Assembly: GCA_005889395.1 (NCBI GenBank)
Contig: VBFX01000257.1
Span: 1 to 6,068, forward strand
Origin: Chloroflexota bacterium
Lineage (GTDB): Bacteria; Chloroflexota; Dormibacteria; CF-121
Direction: 5' to 3'
DNA length: 6,068 bases
Shown here: one piece after another, positions 1 through 5,895 of the stretch
Numbering within the stretch: the stretch's first letter is position 1
How the letters are laid out: each line of letters starts with the position of its first letter
Notes under the pieces: generated by a model
Database searches by the model: none
What the model was told of the DNA's origin: nothing
Seen by the model: only the letters and a program-made list of their open reading frames with translations
Made by a program: the position numbers and the translations under genes

Positions 1-153
1 CTGGGTCTCGGCGTCCGATAGCAGCTTTTCCCGCTCCGCGTTGGAGACGAGGTCCCGCTCCCGGTTCCGATTGCCGACCCAGAGGTAGGCGACGAGGGCT
101 CCCACAAGCGCACCCACCACGACACCTGCGACCAGGAGTAATGGACTGGGCAT
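1..153 (-). CDS. rny: RNase Y, N-terminal fragment (cut by window edge)
   Basis: These are the first 51 codons of a membrane-anchored endoribonuclease that starts mRNA decay; the KH and HD catalytic domains lie beyond the left edge. The translation begins MPSPLLLVAGVVVG. It has one hydrophobic helix at about residues 4-25 with small-residue glycines, followed at once by a charged stretch (GNRNRERD, then NAEREKLLSDAE) that starts the long coiled coil. This anchor-plus-coiled-coil opening is typical of RNase Y. The ATG at 151-153 is supported by a GAGGTG ribosome binding site at 159-164, five bases upstream. Its place after recA and recX agrees with the recA-rny neighbourhood known from Firmicutes and relatives. 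Because no catalytic domain is visible, the call rests on the N-terminal architecture and the context; another single-pass coiled-coil protein is possible but less likely. Confidence 0.8.
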   Translation of the reverse strand, partial: MPSPLLLVAGVVVGALVGALVAYLWVGNRNRERDLVSNAEREKLLSDAETQ

Positions 154-192
154 AGTTACACCTCGCTTATGGACTTGTGAAGGTTCTTCGCA

Positions 193-208
193 CCGCGTGT
201 GAACGCGG
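193..208. repeat. Small hairpin in the recX-rny gap
   Basis: A perfect 6-bp inverted repeat (CCGCGT / ACGCGG) encloses a 4-base loop. It lies in the 94-base gap between the recX stop and the rny start. Neither strand has a T-run after it, so it is not a standard intrinsic terminator. It would sit in the 5' leader of rny if transcription reads through from recX, and could affect message stability, but it may be chance in GC-rich DNA. I find no convincing -35/-10 pair for rny in the rest of this gap. Confidence 0.3.
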
Positions 209-247
209 CGGGACTAGTCGTTAAAGAGCGACAGAATCTTGACCATT

Positions 248-787
248 TTAGTCGCGAATCTGGGGACTGTCAAACCGGTCAGCGACCTGCCATTCGTCGC
301 TCAACAGGCGACACACCCGGTATACGAGCCCGCTGCTAAAACCGCGCCGGGCGAGGCGGGGACCGAGGTAGGCGACCATTGCCTGGGCATCGGCGAGTCG
401 CCGGGTGGAGATCAGGCTGCGTCCCAGGGCCAGGGCTTGCTCGGCCTCGACCGCGGCGTCGACGGTCTCAAGGGCCGGCCCGGCGGTCGCCTCCTCGATC
501 CCCTTGGCTCGCAATTCCTGAGCGATGAGCGCGTGCCCCCGGCTCCTCGTCCGGCGCCGTACCAGCGCGGCGGCATACTCGCGGTCATTGAGGTATCCGT
601 CGCCCTCGGCGCGGTCGAGCGCGGCGTCGACCGCGGCTTCGACGTAGCCGATGCGAAGGAGGCGCTGCCGCAACGCCGCCCGCGACTGCGGCTGGCGGGC
701 CAGCCGCTTGATCGCCTCGGTATAGGCCACCTGGGCACTCTCCGGCTCGCGCGCGGTCGGCGTGGCGCGCCGGCCGCCGGATCTCAC
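248..787 (-). CDS. recX: RecX, regulator of RecA
   Basis: This is a 179-residue all-helical protein of the RecX family, which binds RecA filaments and modulates (usually inhibits) their activity in the cytoplasm. Family hallmarks are visible in order. [24 protein letters not shown] (about residues 25-48) opens the first three-helix repeat. [18 protein letters not shown] (about 63-79) matches the GYLnDxxfA signature. [17 protein letters not shown] (about 84-100) matches the L..KGI element. [19 protein letters not shown] (about 140-158) is the closing 'L.RRGFs...i' motif. Length is normal for the family. The start is GTG at 785-787, whose GTGA overlaps the recA stop by four bases, so translation is almost certainly coupled to recA and stoichiometry would be set by it. 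The first roughly 20 residues are Arg-rich and poorly conserved in type, so a slightly later start cannot be excluded. Confidence 0.9.
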   Translation of the reverse strand: MRSGGRRATPTAREPESAQVAYTEAIKRLARQPQSRAALRQRLLRIGYVEAAVDAALDRAEGDGYLNDREYAAALVRRRTRSRGHALIAQELRAKGIEEATAGPALETVDAAVEAEQALALGRSLISTRRLADAQAMVAYLGPRLARRGFSSGLVYRVCRLLSDEWQVADRFDSPQIRD

Positions 788-1788
788 GCCGGCTGCAGGA
801 TCTTCTCGGCCGCTTTGCCCTTCAACTGCGCGATCAGCTCTTCACCGAGCTTCGGATTGGCCTTGAGGAAGCCGACCGTCTGCTCACGACCCTGGCCGAG
901 CCGCTGGCCGTTGCAGGAGAACCAGGAGCCCGATTTCTCCACCAATGCGGCATCGACCGCCGCGTCGAGCACGCTGCCCCAGTACGAGATCCCCTCGTTA
1001 TAGAGGATGTCGAACTCGGCCGACCGAAACGGCGGCGCGACCTTGTTCTTGACGACCTTGACCTTCACCCGGTTGCCGGTGACGTCTAGCCCGTTCTTGA
1101 TCGAATCGACCTTGCGGATGTCGAGCCGGACCGAGGCGTAGAACTTCAGCGCCCGGCCACCCGTGGTCACTTCGGGATTGCCGAACATGATGCCGACCTT
1201 TTCCCGCAGTTGATTGATGAAGATCACCGAGGTGCTGGACTTGGAGATGGCGCCGGTCAGCTTGCGCAGTGCCTGCGACATCAAGCGGGCCTGCAGCGCC
1301 ACGTGGCTATCCCCCATCTCCCCGTCGATCTCCGCCTTCGGCACCAGCGCCGCCACCGAGTCGACGACGATCACGTCCACCGCGCCCGAGCGCACCAGGA
1401 CATCGACGATCTCGAGTGCCTGCTCACCGGTGTCCGGCTGCGAGATCAGCAGGTCCTCGGTCTTGACCCCGATGTGCCCGGCGTAAACCGGGTCCAGGGC
1501 GTGCTCGGCATCGATGAAGGCCGCGACGCCCCCGAGCTTTTGGGATTGCGCGATGACATGCAGCGCCAGCGTCGTCTTGCCCGACGACTCGGGGCCGTAG
1601 ATCTCCACGACTCTCCCCCGTGGGATCCCACCGACGCCAAGCGCCATGTCGAGGGTGAGCGATCCCGTTGGGATCACGTCGATGTTTTTCTGCGCGGCCG
1701 CCTCCCCCAATTTCATGATGGCGCCCTTTCCATAGCTGCGCTCGATCTGGCTGAGCGCAGCCGTCAATGCCCGGTCTTTTTCTGACAT
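784..1788 (-). CDS. recA: RecA recombinase
   Basis: RecA is the ATP-dependent strand-exchange protein of homologous recombination and the co-protease that triggers LexA cleavage in the SOS response. The 334-residue product is complete. It shows the N-terminal helix ([15 protein letters not shown], about 14-28), Walker A GPESSGKT at 65-72, the [10 protein letters not shown] segment with the catalytic Glu at 95, Walker [13 protein letters not shown] at 137-148, and loop 2 with [16 protein letters not shown]...TTGG at about 191-211, including the conserved Phe at 202. The C-terminal domain is short and ends [12 protein letters not shown]. It lacks the strongly acidic tail of E. coli RecA (about 353 residues), a tail that restrains filament loading there. 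There is no intein. The ATG at 1786-1788 has a good AGGGGAG ribosome binding site at 1794-1800, five bases upstream. It is followed by the overlapping recX and preceded by its own promoter. Confidence 0.98.
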   Translation of the reverse strand: MSEKDRALTAALSQIERSYGKGAIMKLGEAAAQKNIDVIPTGSLTLDMALGVGGIPRGRVVEIYGPESSGKTTLALHVIAQSQKLGGVAAFIDAEHALDPVYAGHIGVKTEDLLISQPDTGEQALEIVDVLVRSGAVDVIVVDSVAALVPKAEIDGEMGDSHVALQARLMSQALRKLTGAISKSSTSVIFINQLREKVGIMFGNPEVTTGGRALKFYASVRLDIRKVDSIKNGLDVTGNRVKVKVVKNKVAPPFRSAEFDILYNEGISYWGSVLDAAVDAALVEKSGSWFSCNGQRLGQGREQTVGFLKANPKLGEELIAQLKGKAAEKILQPA

Positions 1789-1831
1789 CTAGACTCCCCT
1801 TGCTTCGTGGTCGGCCTGGCCCGTCCGCTCC

Positions 1832-1860
1832 ACTGTAATACGGATTTGTGTAACTGTCAA
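1832..1860 (-). promoter_or_regulatory. recA promoter, sigma-70 type
   Basis: Read on the minus strand, a perfect -35 TTGACA (1855-1860) is followed by a 17-base spacer and a -10 TACAGT (1832-1837; four of six match TATAAT). Predicted transcription starts near 1825, giving a leader of roughly 37 bases that carries the recA ribosome binding site. The stretch is an AT-rich island in GC-rich DNA and fills most of the cinA-recA gap, which supports a real promoter. On the plus strand, ACTGT occurs at 1832 and again at 1853, exactly 21 bases apart, overlapping the -10 and -35. I do not see the Gram-positive LexA box (GAAC-N4-GTTC) or a clean CTGT-N8-ACAG box. Any SOS operator is therefore of another type or absent. 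Confidence 0.72.
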
Positions 1861-1862
1861 CG

Positions 1863-2381
1863 CTAAAGTTGGGGAGCCCGGGCCAGCAGCTCCAGAGCGG
1901 CGATCACCGAGCGATGCCGGTTGTCCCAGCGGTCGCCGGTCCATTGGAAACGATGCGTCGTCACCGATTCCCCTCCCCCGCTCGCGGCGGAGGGCAGGGT
2001 GGGGGTAGCGATCCCGATAAAGGTCAGACCAACCGGCTTGGACCCCTCCGCGTCCGGCCCCGCCACCCCGGTGATCGATACGCCAACGTCGGCCTGCAGC
2101 CGCGCCCGAACCCCGCTTGCCATGGCGGCTGCGGTTTGCTCGCTGACGGCCCCATGCCGGCGCAGGGTCGCGTCCGGCACGCCCAGCTGTTCCAGTTTCA
2201 CCCGGTCCGCGTAGCTGATCATGCCGCCCAGGAAGTAAGCGGAACTGCCCGGCACGTCCGTCAGCGCCGCCCCCAGCAGGCCGCCGGTGCAGGACTCTGC
2301 CACCGCCAGCGTGCGCCCCTGCCGGCGGAATCGCTCGCCCACCTGCTGTGCCAGCGCGTAGATCTGCGGATCGGGCGGCAC
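1863..2381 (-). CDS. pncC: CinA C-terminal-domain protein, NMN amidohydrolase
   Basis: This 172-residue protein is the amidohydrolase domain of CinA standing alone. The family deamidates nicotinamide mononucleotide to nicotinate mononucleotide in pyridine-nucleotide recycling in the cytoplasm. Diagnostic motifs are AESCTGG at 28-34, with the nucleophilic Ser at 30; SYADRVK at 56-62, with the conserved Tyr and Lys; GAVSEQ at 77-82; and VSITGVAGPDAEGSKPVG at 101-118. The N-terminal MoaB-like (pyrophosphatase) half of full CinA is missing, as in E. coli PncC (ygaD). Residues 127-137 or so (PTLPSAASGGG) form an apparent insertion before the final GDRW...NR helix, encoded by a palindromic element (see the repeat entry). 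The GTG start at 2379-2381 lies three bases after the yajQ stop, with only a weak GGTGA upstream, so coupling to yajQ is likely. The stop is TAG. Whether the gene should be named cinA or pncC is a matter of convention. Confidence 0.9.
   Translation of the reverse strand: MPPDPQIYALAQQVGERFRRQGRTLAVAESCTGGLLGAALTDVPGSSAYFLGGMISYADRVKLEQLGVPDATLRRHGAVSEQTAAAMASGVRARLQADVGVSITGVAGPDAEGSKPVGLTFIGIATPTLPSAASGGGESVTTHRFQWTGDRWDNRHRSVIAALELLARAPQL
1971..2005. repeat. Palindromic GC-rich repeat inside the cinA/pncC frame
   Basis: On the plus strand, CCCTCC (1971-1976) and GGAGGG (1989-1994) form a perfect 6-bp stem. Inside it, after one C/C mismatch, lies a further 3-bp stem closed by the loop CTCG (1981-1984). 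The stem is followed by the tail CAGGGTGGGGG (1995-2005). This design (C/T-rich arm, short GC loop, G/A-rich arm, then CAGGGTGAGGG-like tail) resembles a dispersed palindromic repeat that I recall from many bacterial genomes. That resemblance is from memory. Only one copy lies in this window. It is read in frame as part of residues 126-137 of the amidohydrolase, just where that protein exceeds the usual family length. Confidence 0.55.
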
Positions 2382-2384
2382 GCG

Positions 2385-2876
2385 TCACCGGTAGTTGATG
2401 AATTGCAGCGGGACCGACGTCTCGCTCGCCTTGAGGGCCGTGATCACCTGCTGGAGCAGGTCTTTCTCCCGGCTCGATACCCGAATGGTGTCCCCCTGGA
2501 TGCGCGGCTGCACCTTGGGTGAGACCTGCTTGATCTGTTTGACCAGGTTGCGGGCCAACTCGTCGTCGATCCCCTGCTGCAGCTCGAGCGTCTGCCGCAC
2601 ATTGCCCTTCGCCGCCGGTTCGATTGGCCCGGGCTTGAGGATCTTCAAGGAGAGCTGGCGCTTGACCAGCTTGCTCTGCAGCACATCGATCATCGCCTTC
2701 AGCTTGAAGTCGCTGGGCCCATGCAGCGTGATCTCGTTCTCTCCAAGATCGATCGATGCACCGGTGTCCTTGAAGTCGTAGCGGGTCACGATCTCCCGCT
2801 GCGCCTGGTTCACCGCGTTGACCAGCTCCTGCCGGTCGAACTGCGAGACCACGTCGAACGAATAGTCCTGAGCCAT
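2385..2876 (-). CDS. yajQ: YajQ family nucleotide-binding protein
   Basis: This is a 163-residue cytoplasmic protein of the YajQ (UPF0234) family, of normal length and complete. Recognisable signatures are YSFDVVSQ at 5-12, RYDFKDTGASI at 32-42, the LKAMIDVLQSKLVKRQ helix at about 59-74, the I..PAAKG segment near 85-91, QGDTIRVSSREKDLLQ at about 127-142, and the invariant end PLQFINYR at 156-163. The fold is two ferredoxin-like domains. Members bind nucleotides or RNA, and a Xanthomonas homologue has been reported to bind cyclic di-GMP; which of these applies here is unknown. The ATG at 2874-2876 has no clear Shine-Dalgarno sequence upstream (the preceding bases read CCCCAAGTA). The gene sits 45 bases after ftsK and 3 bases before the cinA-type gene, so it is probably cotranscribed with the latter. 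Confidence 0.95.
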   Translation of the reverse strand: MAQDYSFDVVSQFDRQELVNAVNQAQREIVTRYDFKDTGASIDLGENEITLHGPSDFKLKAMIDVLQSKLVKRQLSLKILKPGPIEPAAKGNVRQTLELQQGIDDELARNLVKQIKQVSPKVQPRIQGDTIRVSSREKDLLQQVITALKASETSVPLQFINYR

Positions 2877-2906
2877 TACTTGGGGCCTATGCTAACCCGG
2901 CCGTTT

Positions 2907-2916
2907 GACAGCTGTC
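2907..2916. repeat. Perfect 10-bp palindrome in the ftsK-yajQ gap
   Basis: GACAGCTGTC is a perfect palindrome in the 45-base gap between the ftsK stop and the yajQ start. It has no loop and no T-run, so it is not an intrinsic terminator. It could be a protein-binding site. A weak promoter-like pair on the minus strand (CAGACA at 2913-2918, 18-base spacer, TAGCAT at 2889-2894) overlaps it and might drive yajQ. Both signals are short enough to be chance. Confidence 0.25.
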
Positions 2917-2921
2917 TGTCG

Positions 2922-5225
2922 TCACGAGTTCGCGTCGTCGAGATCTTTGACCAGCTCGTCGACCTCGAGCAGGTTCATCAGCACCTCGCGGGACTTGCTC
3001 CCCTCGTAGGGGCCGATCACCCGCTGGTCGGCCAGCTGGTCGACGATCCGAGCCGCCCGCGTATACCCCACGTTGAGCTTGCGCTGGAGCAGGGAGACCG
3101 AGGCTCTGCCTTCGGTGGCGACCACATGTGCCCCCTTGGCGAAGAGCGGATCGCGCTTCATGCCTTCCTTCACCCAGGAGACGGTTGCCTCGACGTTGAA
3201 GATCTCCTCCTGGTACTGCGGCTTGCCCTGCCCCTTCCAGAAGTCGATGATCGCCTTCATCTCCCGGTCGGACACGAAGACGCCCTGCAGGCGGGTGGCC
3301 CTGCCGGCCTCGACGGGCAGGTAGAGCATGTCGCCGCGGCCGAGCAGCTTCTCAGCGCCGGTCTCGTCCAGGATGACTCGCGAGTCGATGCTGGAGCTGA
3401 CGGCGAAGGCGATCCGCGAGGGGATGTTGGCCTTGATCAAACCGGTGATGATGTCGGCGGATGGGCGCTGCGTCGCGACCAGCAGGTGGATGCCGACGGC
3501 ACGGGCCAGTTGGGCGATGCGGCAGATCAATTCCTCGATCTCCCCCGCCGCCACCATCATCAGGTCGGCGAGCTCATCGATGACGATCACGATGTAGGGC
3601 AACGGGTTCAGTCCCATATCCGGCGCCTTTCCGTTGAAATCGCCGATGTTGCGGACGGTGTGGCTGGCGAACAGCTTGTAGCGCGTCTCCATCTCGGCCA
3701 CGGCCCAGCGCAAGGCCGAGGTCGCGTGATCCGATTCCGTCACGACCGGCACGAGCAGATGGGGCATGTCCTGGAACATGGAGAACTCGACGCGCTTGGG
3801 ATCGATCAGGATGTACTTCAGTTCCTCGGGCGTGGCCTGGAAGAGCATGCCGGCGATCAGCGCGTTGATGCAGACGCTCTTTCCCGATCCGGTAGCGCCC
3901 GCGATCAGCAGATGCGGCATGCGGGTCAGGTCGCCGACAACGGTGTTGCCGGAAACATCCGTTCCGATCGCGAGCGATAAGAGCGTCTTGTCGTTCTGGA
4001 AGGTCGGGGTCTGGATGATCTCCCGAAGGGTGACCAGGCTGGTCGCCTTGTTGGGGACCTCGATTCCGAGCGCCGGCTTGCCCGGGATGGGCGCCTGGAT
4101 GCGGATCGCGGCTGAGAGCGCGAGCGCGAGGTCATTCTGCAGTGCGGTGATCTTGCGGACGGGAACGCCGTGGCCGGGCTGCAGCTCGTACTGCGTAACC
4201 GACGGGCCAGAGTTGACACCGATCACGGTCGCCTCGACATCGAAGCTTGCCAGTGTCCCCTCGATCAGTTTGATATTTGCCTTGATCTCGTCGTGCAACC
4301 GCTCCTTGCGGACGGTGACGGTATCGAGCAGGGTGAGGTCGGGCTTCATCCAGACCCGCTGGATCTCATCCTCCACGAGGGTTGACCTGGTCTCGTCGCC
4401 AGCCGGGACGACGGTCAGCACGGGCTCAGCGCCGGCGGCCTTTTTCCGGCGCGATGTGGGCACCATCTCGTCCTCGATCGGCTCCTGCAATGCGGCAATC
4501 GCCGACTCGAGCTCGGGGGACGGGGGCGGTGGCGGAGCGACAGGCCGGTTGGGCGAGGCCACACCGTTGATGGGGACCAGCACCGGCTCGGCGGTTTCGG
4601 AACGCACCACCTGGTTGCGCGGATTCCAGGCCTCCGCCGGCTTCTTTTCTCGGACGGCCGGTTTGGGCTCTGGCCGATTCGCAAGGTAATGCTCGCGTAA
4701 CGCGCCGAGCGTTTCGCGAAATGAGATATCGAAGGCGAGGACCAGGCCACCGAGGAAGACCGCACCCAGGATCAAGATGCTGCCGGCCGTTCCCGCGAGG
4801 CTGCGAAGTGCCTCCCCTTCGGCCTTCCCCACCGACCCGCCGGCGCCGCCGGCGGAGACGTGAAGGAGACCGAGTGATGTGGCGAGGAGAAGGGCGATGC
4901 CGAGGCCGCGGCCCCAGGTCATCGTTTCGATCCAGGGCATCAGCAACTCGGCGGCGGCGACCAGCGCGGCGAGGATGACGAAGACGACGCCCCACCCGAA
5001 GAGGCCCACCAGCCCACCGCGCAGCAGGTGCATGGCGGAGCCGCTGGCCTGGAGCGCCACGGACAGGACGAGCAGGCCGGCGAGCAACAAGAAGCCGATC
5101 CCGGCAAGCTCGCGCTGCTGGGACTCGGGAACCTTGAGCTTCGGAAGGCGGGGTGCCTTGATTCGAAAGCGCTGCCGAGAGGCCGAGCGCTTGGGGCGCG
5201 CGATGCGCTTTCGCCGAGTTCTCAC
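2922..5225 (-). CDS. ftsK: FtsK/SpoIIIE DNA translocase
   Basis: This 767-residue septal DNA pump is a hexameric motor that moves chromosome ends out of the division plane and drives XerCD-dif dimer resolution. A basic N-terminus (residues 1-31, rich in Arg/Lys) is followed by four predicted membrane helices at about 41-62, 70-95, 106-123 and 146-166. Then comes a short Pro/Glu-rich linker (about 182-290, with a PPPPP run near 231-235). The alpha/beta motor has HDEIKANIKLIEGTLASFDVEA at 311-332, Walker A GATGSGKS at 443-450, Walker B YIVIVIDELADLM at 544-556, and the VATQRPSADIITGLIKANIPSRIAF block at 583-607. The winged-helix gamma domain that reads KOPS/SRS sites is intact at about 690-752 (GRASVSLLQRKLNVGYTRAARIVDQL). 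Length and four helices match the SpoIIIE-like short-linker class rather than the long E. coli form. The start is GTG at 5223-5225; an in-frame TAG lies about 45 bases upstream with no ATG/GTG/TTG between, and no Shine-Dalgarno is evident. Confidence 0.97.
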   Translation of the reverse strand: MRTRRKRIARPKRSASRQRFRIKAPRLPKLKVPESQQRELAGIGFLLLAGLLVLSVALQASGSAMHLLRGGLVGLFGWGVVFVILAALVAAAELLMPWIETMTWGRGLGIALLLATSLGLLHVSAGGAGGSVGKAEGEALRSLAGTAGSILILGAVFLGGLVLAFDISFRETLGALREHYLANRPEPKPAVREKKPAEAWNPRNQVVRSETAEPVLVPINGVASPNRPVAPPPPPSPELESAIAALQEPIEDEMVPTSRRKKAAGAEPVLTVVPAGDETRSTLVEDEIQRVWMKPDLTLLDTVTVRKERLHDEIKANIKLIEGTLASFDVEATVIGVNSGPSVTQYELQPGHGVPVRKITALQNDLALALSAAIRIQAPIPGKPALGIEVPNKATSLVTLREIIQTPTFQNDKTLLSLAIGTDVSGNTVVGDLTRMPHLLIAGATGSGKSVCINALIAGMLFQATPEELKYILIDPKRVEFSMFQDMPHLLVPVVTESDHATSALRWAVAEMETRYKLFASHTVRNIGDFNGKAPDMGLNPLPYIVIVIDELADLMMVAAGEIEELICRIAQLARAVGIHLLVATQRPSADIITGLIKANIPSRIAFAVSSSIDSRVILDETGAEKLLGRGDMLYLPVEAGRATRLQGVFVSDREMKAIIDFWKGQGKPQYQEEIFNVEATVSWVKEGMKRDPLFAKGAHVVATEGRASVSLLQRKLNVGYTRAARIVDQLADQRVIGPYEGSKSREVLMNLLEVDELVKDLDDANS

Positions 5226-5267
5226 ACTTGCCGGGTGGCTGCGACGTCTGCTGTGACGAATGGCGCA

Positions 5268-5296
5268 ATTCTAGCGGCTATTCACCGCGCCGACCA
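5268..5296 (-). promoter_or_regulatory. Candidate ftsK promoter
   Basis: On the minus strand a strong -10 TAGAAT (5268-5273, five of six to TATAAT) lies 17 bases downstream of a poor -35 TGGTCG (5291-5296, three of six). Transcription would begin near 5261, about 35 bases before the ftsK GTG. It sits in the 98-base divergent gap, where a promoter for ftsK is expected. The weak -35 leaves room for an activator or another sigma factor. Confidence 0.45.
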
Positions 5297-5317
5297 GCGG
5301 GGCGAAAGGCGTATAAG
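5290..5317 (+). promoter_or_regulatory. Candidate promoter of the acidic-protein gene
   Basis: On the plus strand TATAAG (5312-5317) is the only -10-like hexamer close to the gene. It is 16 bases after CCGACC (5290-5295), which shares GAC with the -35 consensus. The -10 ends six bases before the ATG at 5324 and overlaps the AAGGGA ribosome binding site (5315-5320). If used, it would make an mRNA starting at or next to the ATG. Alternatively the sequence serves only as ribosome binding site and the promoter lies further upstream, overlapping the ftsK promoter. Confidence 0.3.
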
Positions 5318-5323
5318 GGACCT

Positions 5324-5827
5324 ATGGCCAAGCAGGATCAAGATCCCAACGACGACCTCGATACCCAGGGCATCCCCGATCTCGACGCGGCGCCCGGTCC
5401 CCGCGGCCGCGCAACAGGCGCGGAGGTTGCCGAGGACGAAGACCTCGACTCAGAGGGTCAACCGGACCTGATGGGCGCGCTCCCCCAGAAGGAGATCACC
5501 GGCGATGCCCAGGAAGGCGAGGTCCCACCGCGGGACTACAAGCAGGCGCCCGACGACTATTTCCATCAGGACACGCTCGACGAGCGGCTCCGGGAAGAAG
5601 TTCCTGACCGCGTCCGTCCCGACGCGGAAGAGGTTCGGCTCATTGACGATGAGTCTGAAGACGGTGGTGGCGAGCTCCGCTCGGAAATGGGCGACGAAGG
5701 CGGCGCCCCCAGTGCGGAGGACGCGGCCATGCATGTCGTCGAGGAGGCCCCGGGCGCCGTCGATCGCAAAATCGACAGCTACACCGGCGATCCCATCGAA
5801 GACCTCGATTACCGCGACGAGCGTTGA
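5324..5827 (+). CDS. Acidic DUF5709-like protein of unknown function
   Basis: This is a 167-residue, highly acidic, probably largely disordered protein with no signal peptide, membrane helix or cysteine. By my count it has 52 Asp/Glu against 16 Lys/Arg. Residues 80-95 (FHQDTLDERLREEVPD) and 123-141 (GDEGGAPSAEDAAMHVVEE) match the pattern I recall for DUF5709, a family of unknown function known mainly from Actinobacteria (ETLDqRL.eE.PD, then AGRL...D.G..GGA.SAEEAAvHVVEE). A segment at about 11-20 (DLDTQGIPDL) is echoed at 40-49 (DLDSEGQPDL). The ATG at 5324 is chosen because AAGGGA (5315-5320) precedes it and the acidic composition begins there; the frame stays open to a TTG at 5228, but that extension has a different, Cys/Arg-rich make-up and would overlap the ftsK promoter. 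It is divergent from ftsK. I assign no function; acidic stress or DNA/ribosome-mimic roles are only speculation. Confidence 0.82.
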   Translation: MAKQDQDPNDDLDTQGIPDLDAAPGPRGRATGAEVAEDEDLDSEGQPDLMGALPQKEITGDAQEGEVPPRDYKQAPDDYFHQDTLDERLREEVPDRVRPDAEEVRLIDDESEDGGGELRSEMGDEGGAPSAEDAAMHVVEEAPGAVDRKIDSYTGDPIEDLDYRDER

Positions 5828-5856
5828 GAAAAACTTCCCAGCACCGGATCGAAAGC

Positions 5857-5870
5857 CGACGGTATCGTCG
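5857..5870. repeat. Small hairpin between the two plus-strand genes
   Basis: CGACG and CGTCG form a perfect 5-bp stem around the loop GTAT in the 68-base gap after the acidic-protein stop. It is bracketed by CCGG at 5844-5847 and 5873-5876. No T-run follows, so it is a poor intrinsic terminator, and the two genes may be cotranscribed. I see no clear promoter for the downstream gene in this gap. Confidence 0.25.
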
Positions 5871-5895
5871 AACCGGCGAGAAGATCTAACTGGAG

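Noticed and set aside
1992..1999. GGGCAGGG, a KOPS-type FtsK-orienting octamer (GGGNAGGG), on the plus strand here, with another on the minus strand at 3226-3233.
   Set aside because: About two matches are expected by chance in 6 kb of DNA this GC-rich, and the two point in opposite directions, so there is no polarity signal.
1789..2388. A second minus-strand frame of 199 codons over the cinA-type gene.
   Set aside because: It overlaps the real gene out of frame, is Gly/Arg-rich and low in complexity, and lacks the AESCTGG and GVAGP motifs seen in the correct frame.
1869..2522. A plus-strand open frame of 217 codons across cinA and yajQ.
   Set aside because: It crosses two well-supported genes in antisense, has no domain-like sequence and a Pro/Arg/His-rich composition typical of shadow frames.
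2721..3980. A long open frame (419 codons) on the plus strand, antisense to ftsK and yajQ.
   Set aside because: It is a shadow of the high-GC codon pattern of ftsK and yajQ. The translation is His/Asp/Gly-rich with no recognisable domain, and the opposite strand encodes unmistakable FtsK and YajQ.
4836..4856. A GC-rich symmetric stretch (CGCCGGCGCCGCCGGCG) within ftsK, which looks like a repeat element.
   Set aside because: It simply encodes a Gly/Ala-rich loop (GGAGGS) between membrane helices. The symmetry follows from GGC/GCC codon use.
5228..5323. Extension of the acidic-protein gene upstream to the TTG at 5228.
   Set aside because: The extra 32 residues are Cys/Arg-rich, unlike the acidic body, and would overlap the ftsK promoter almost to the ftsK start. 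The ATG at 5324 has a ribosome binding site.
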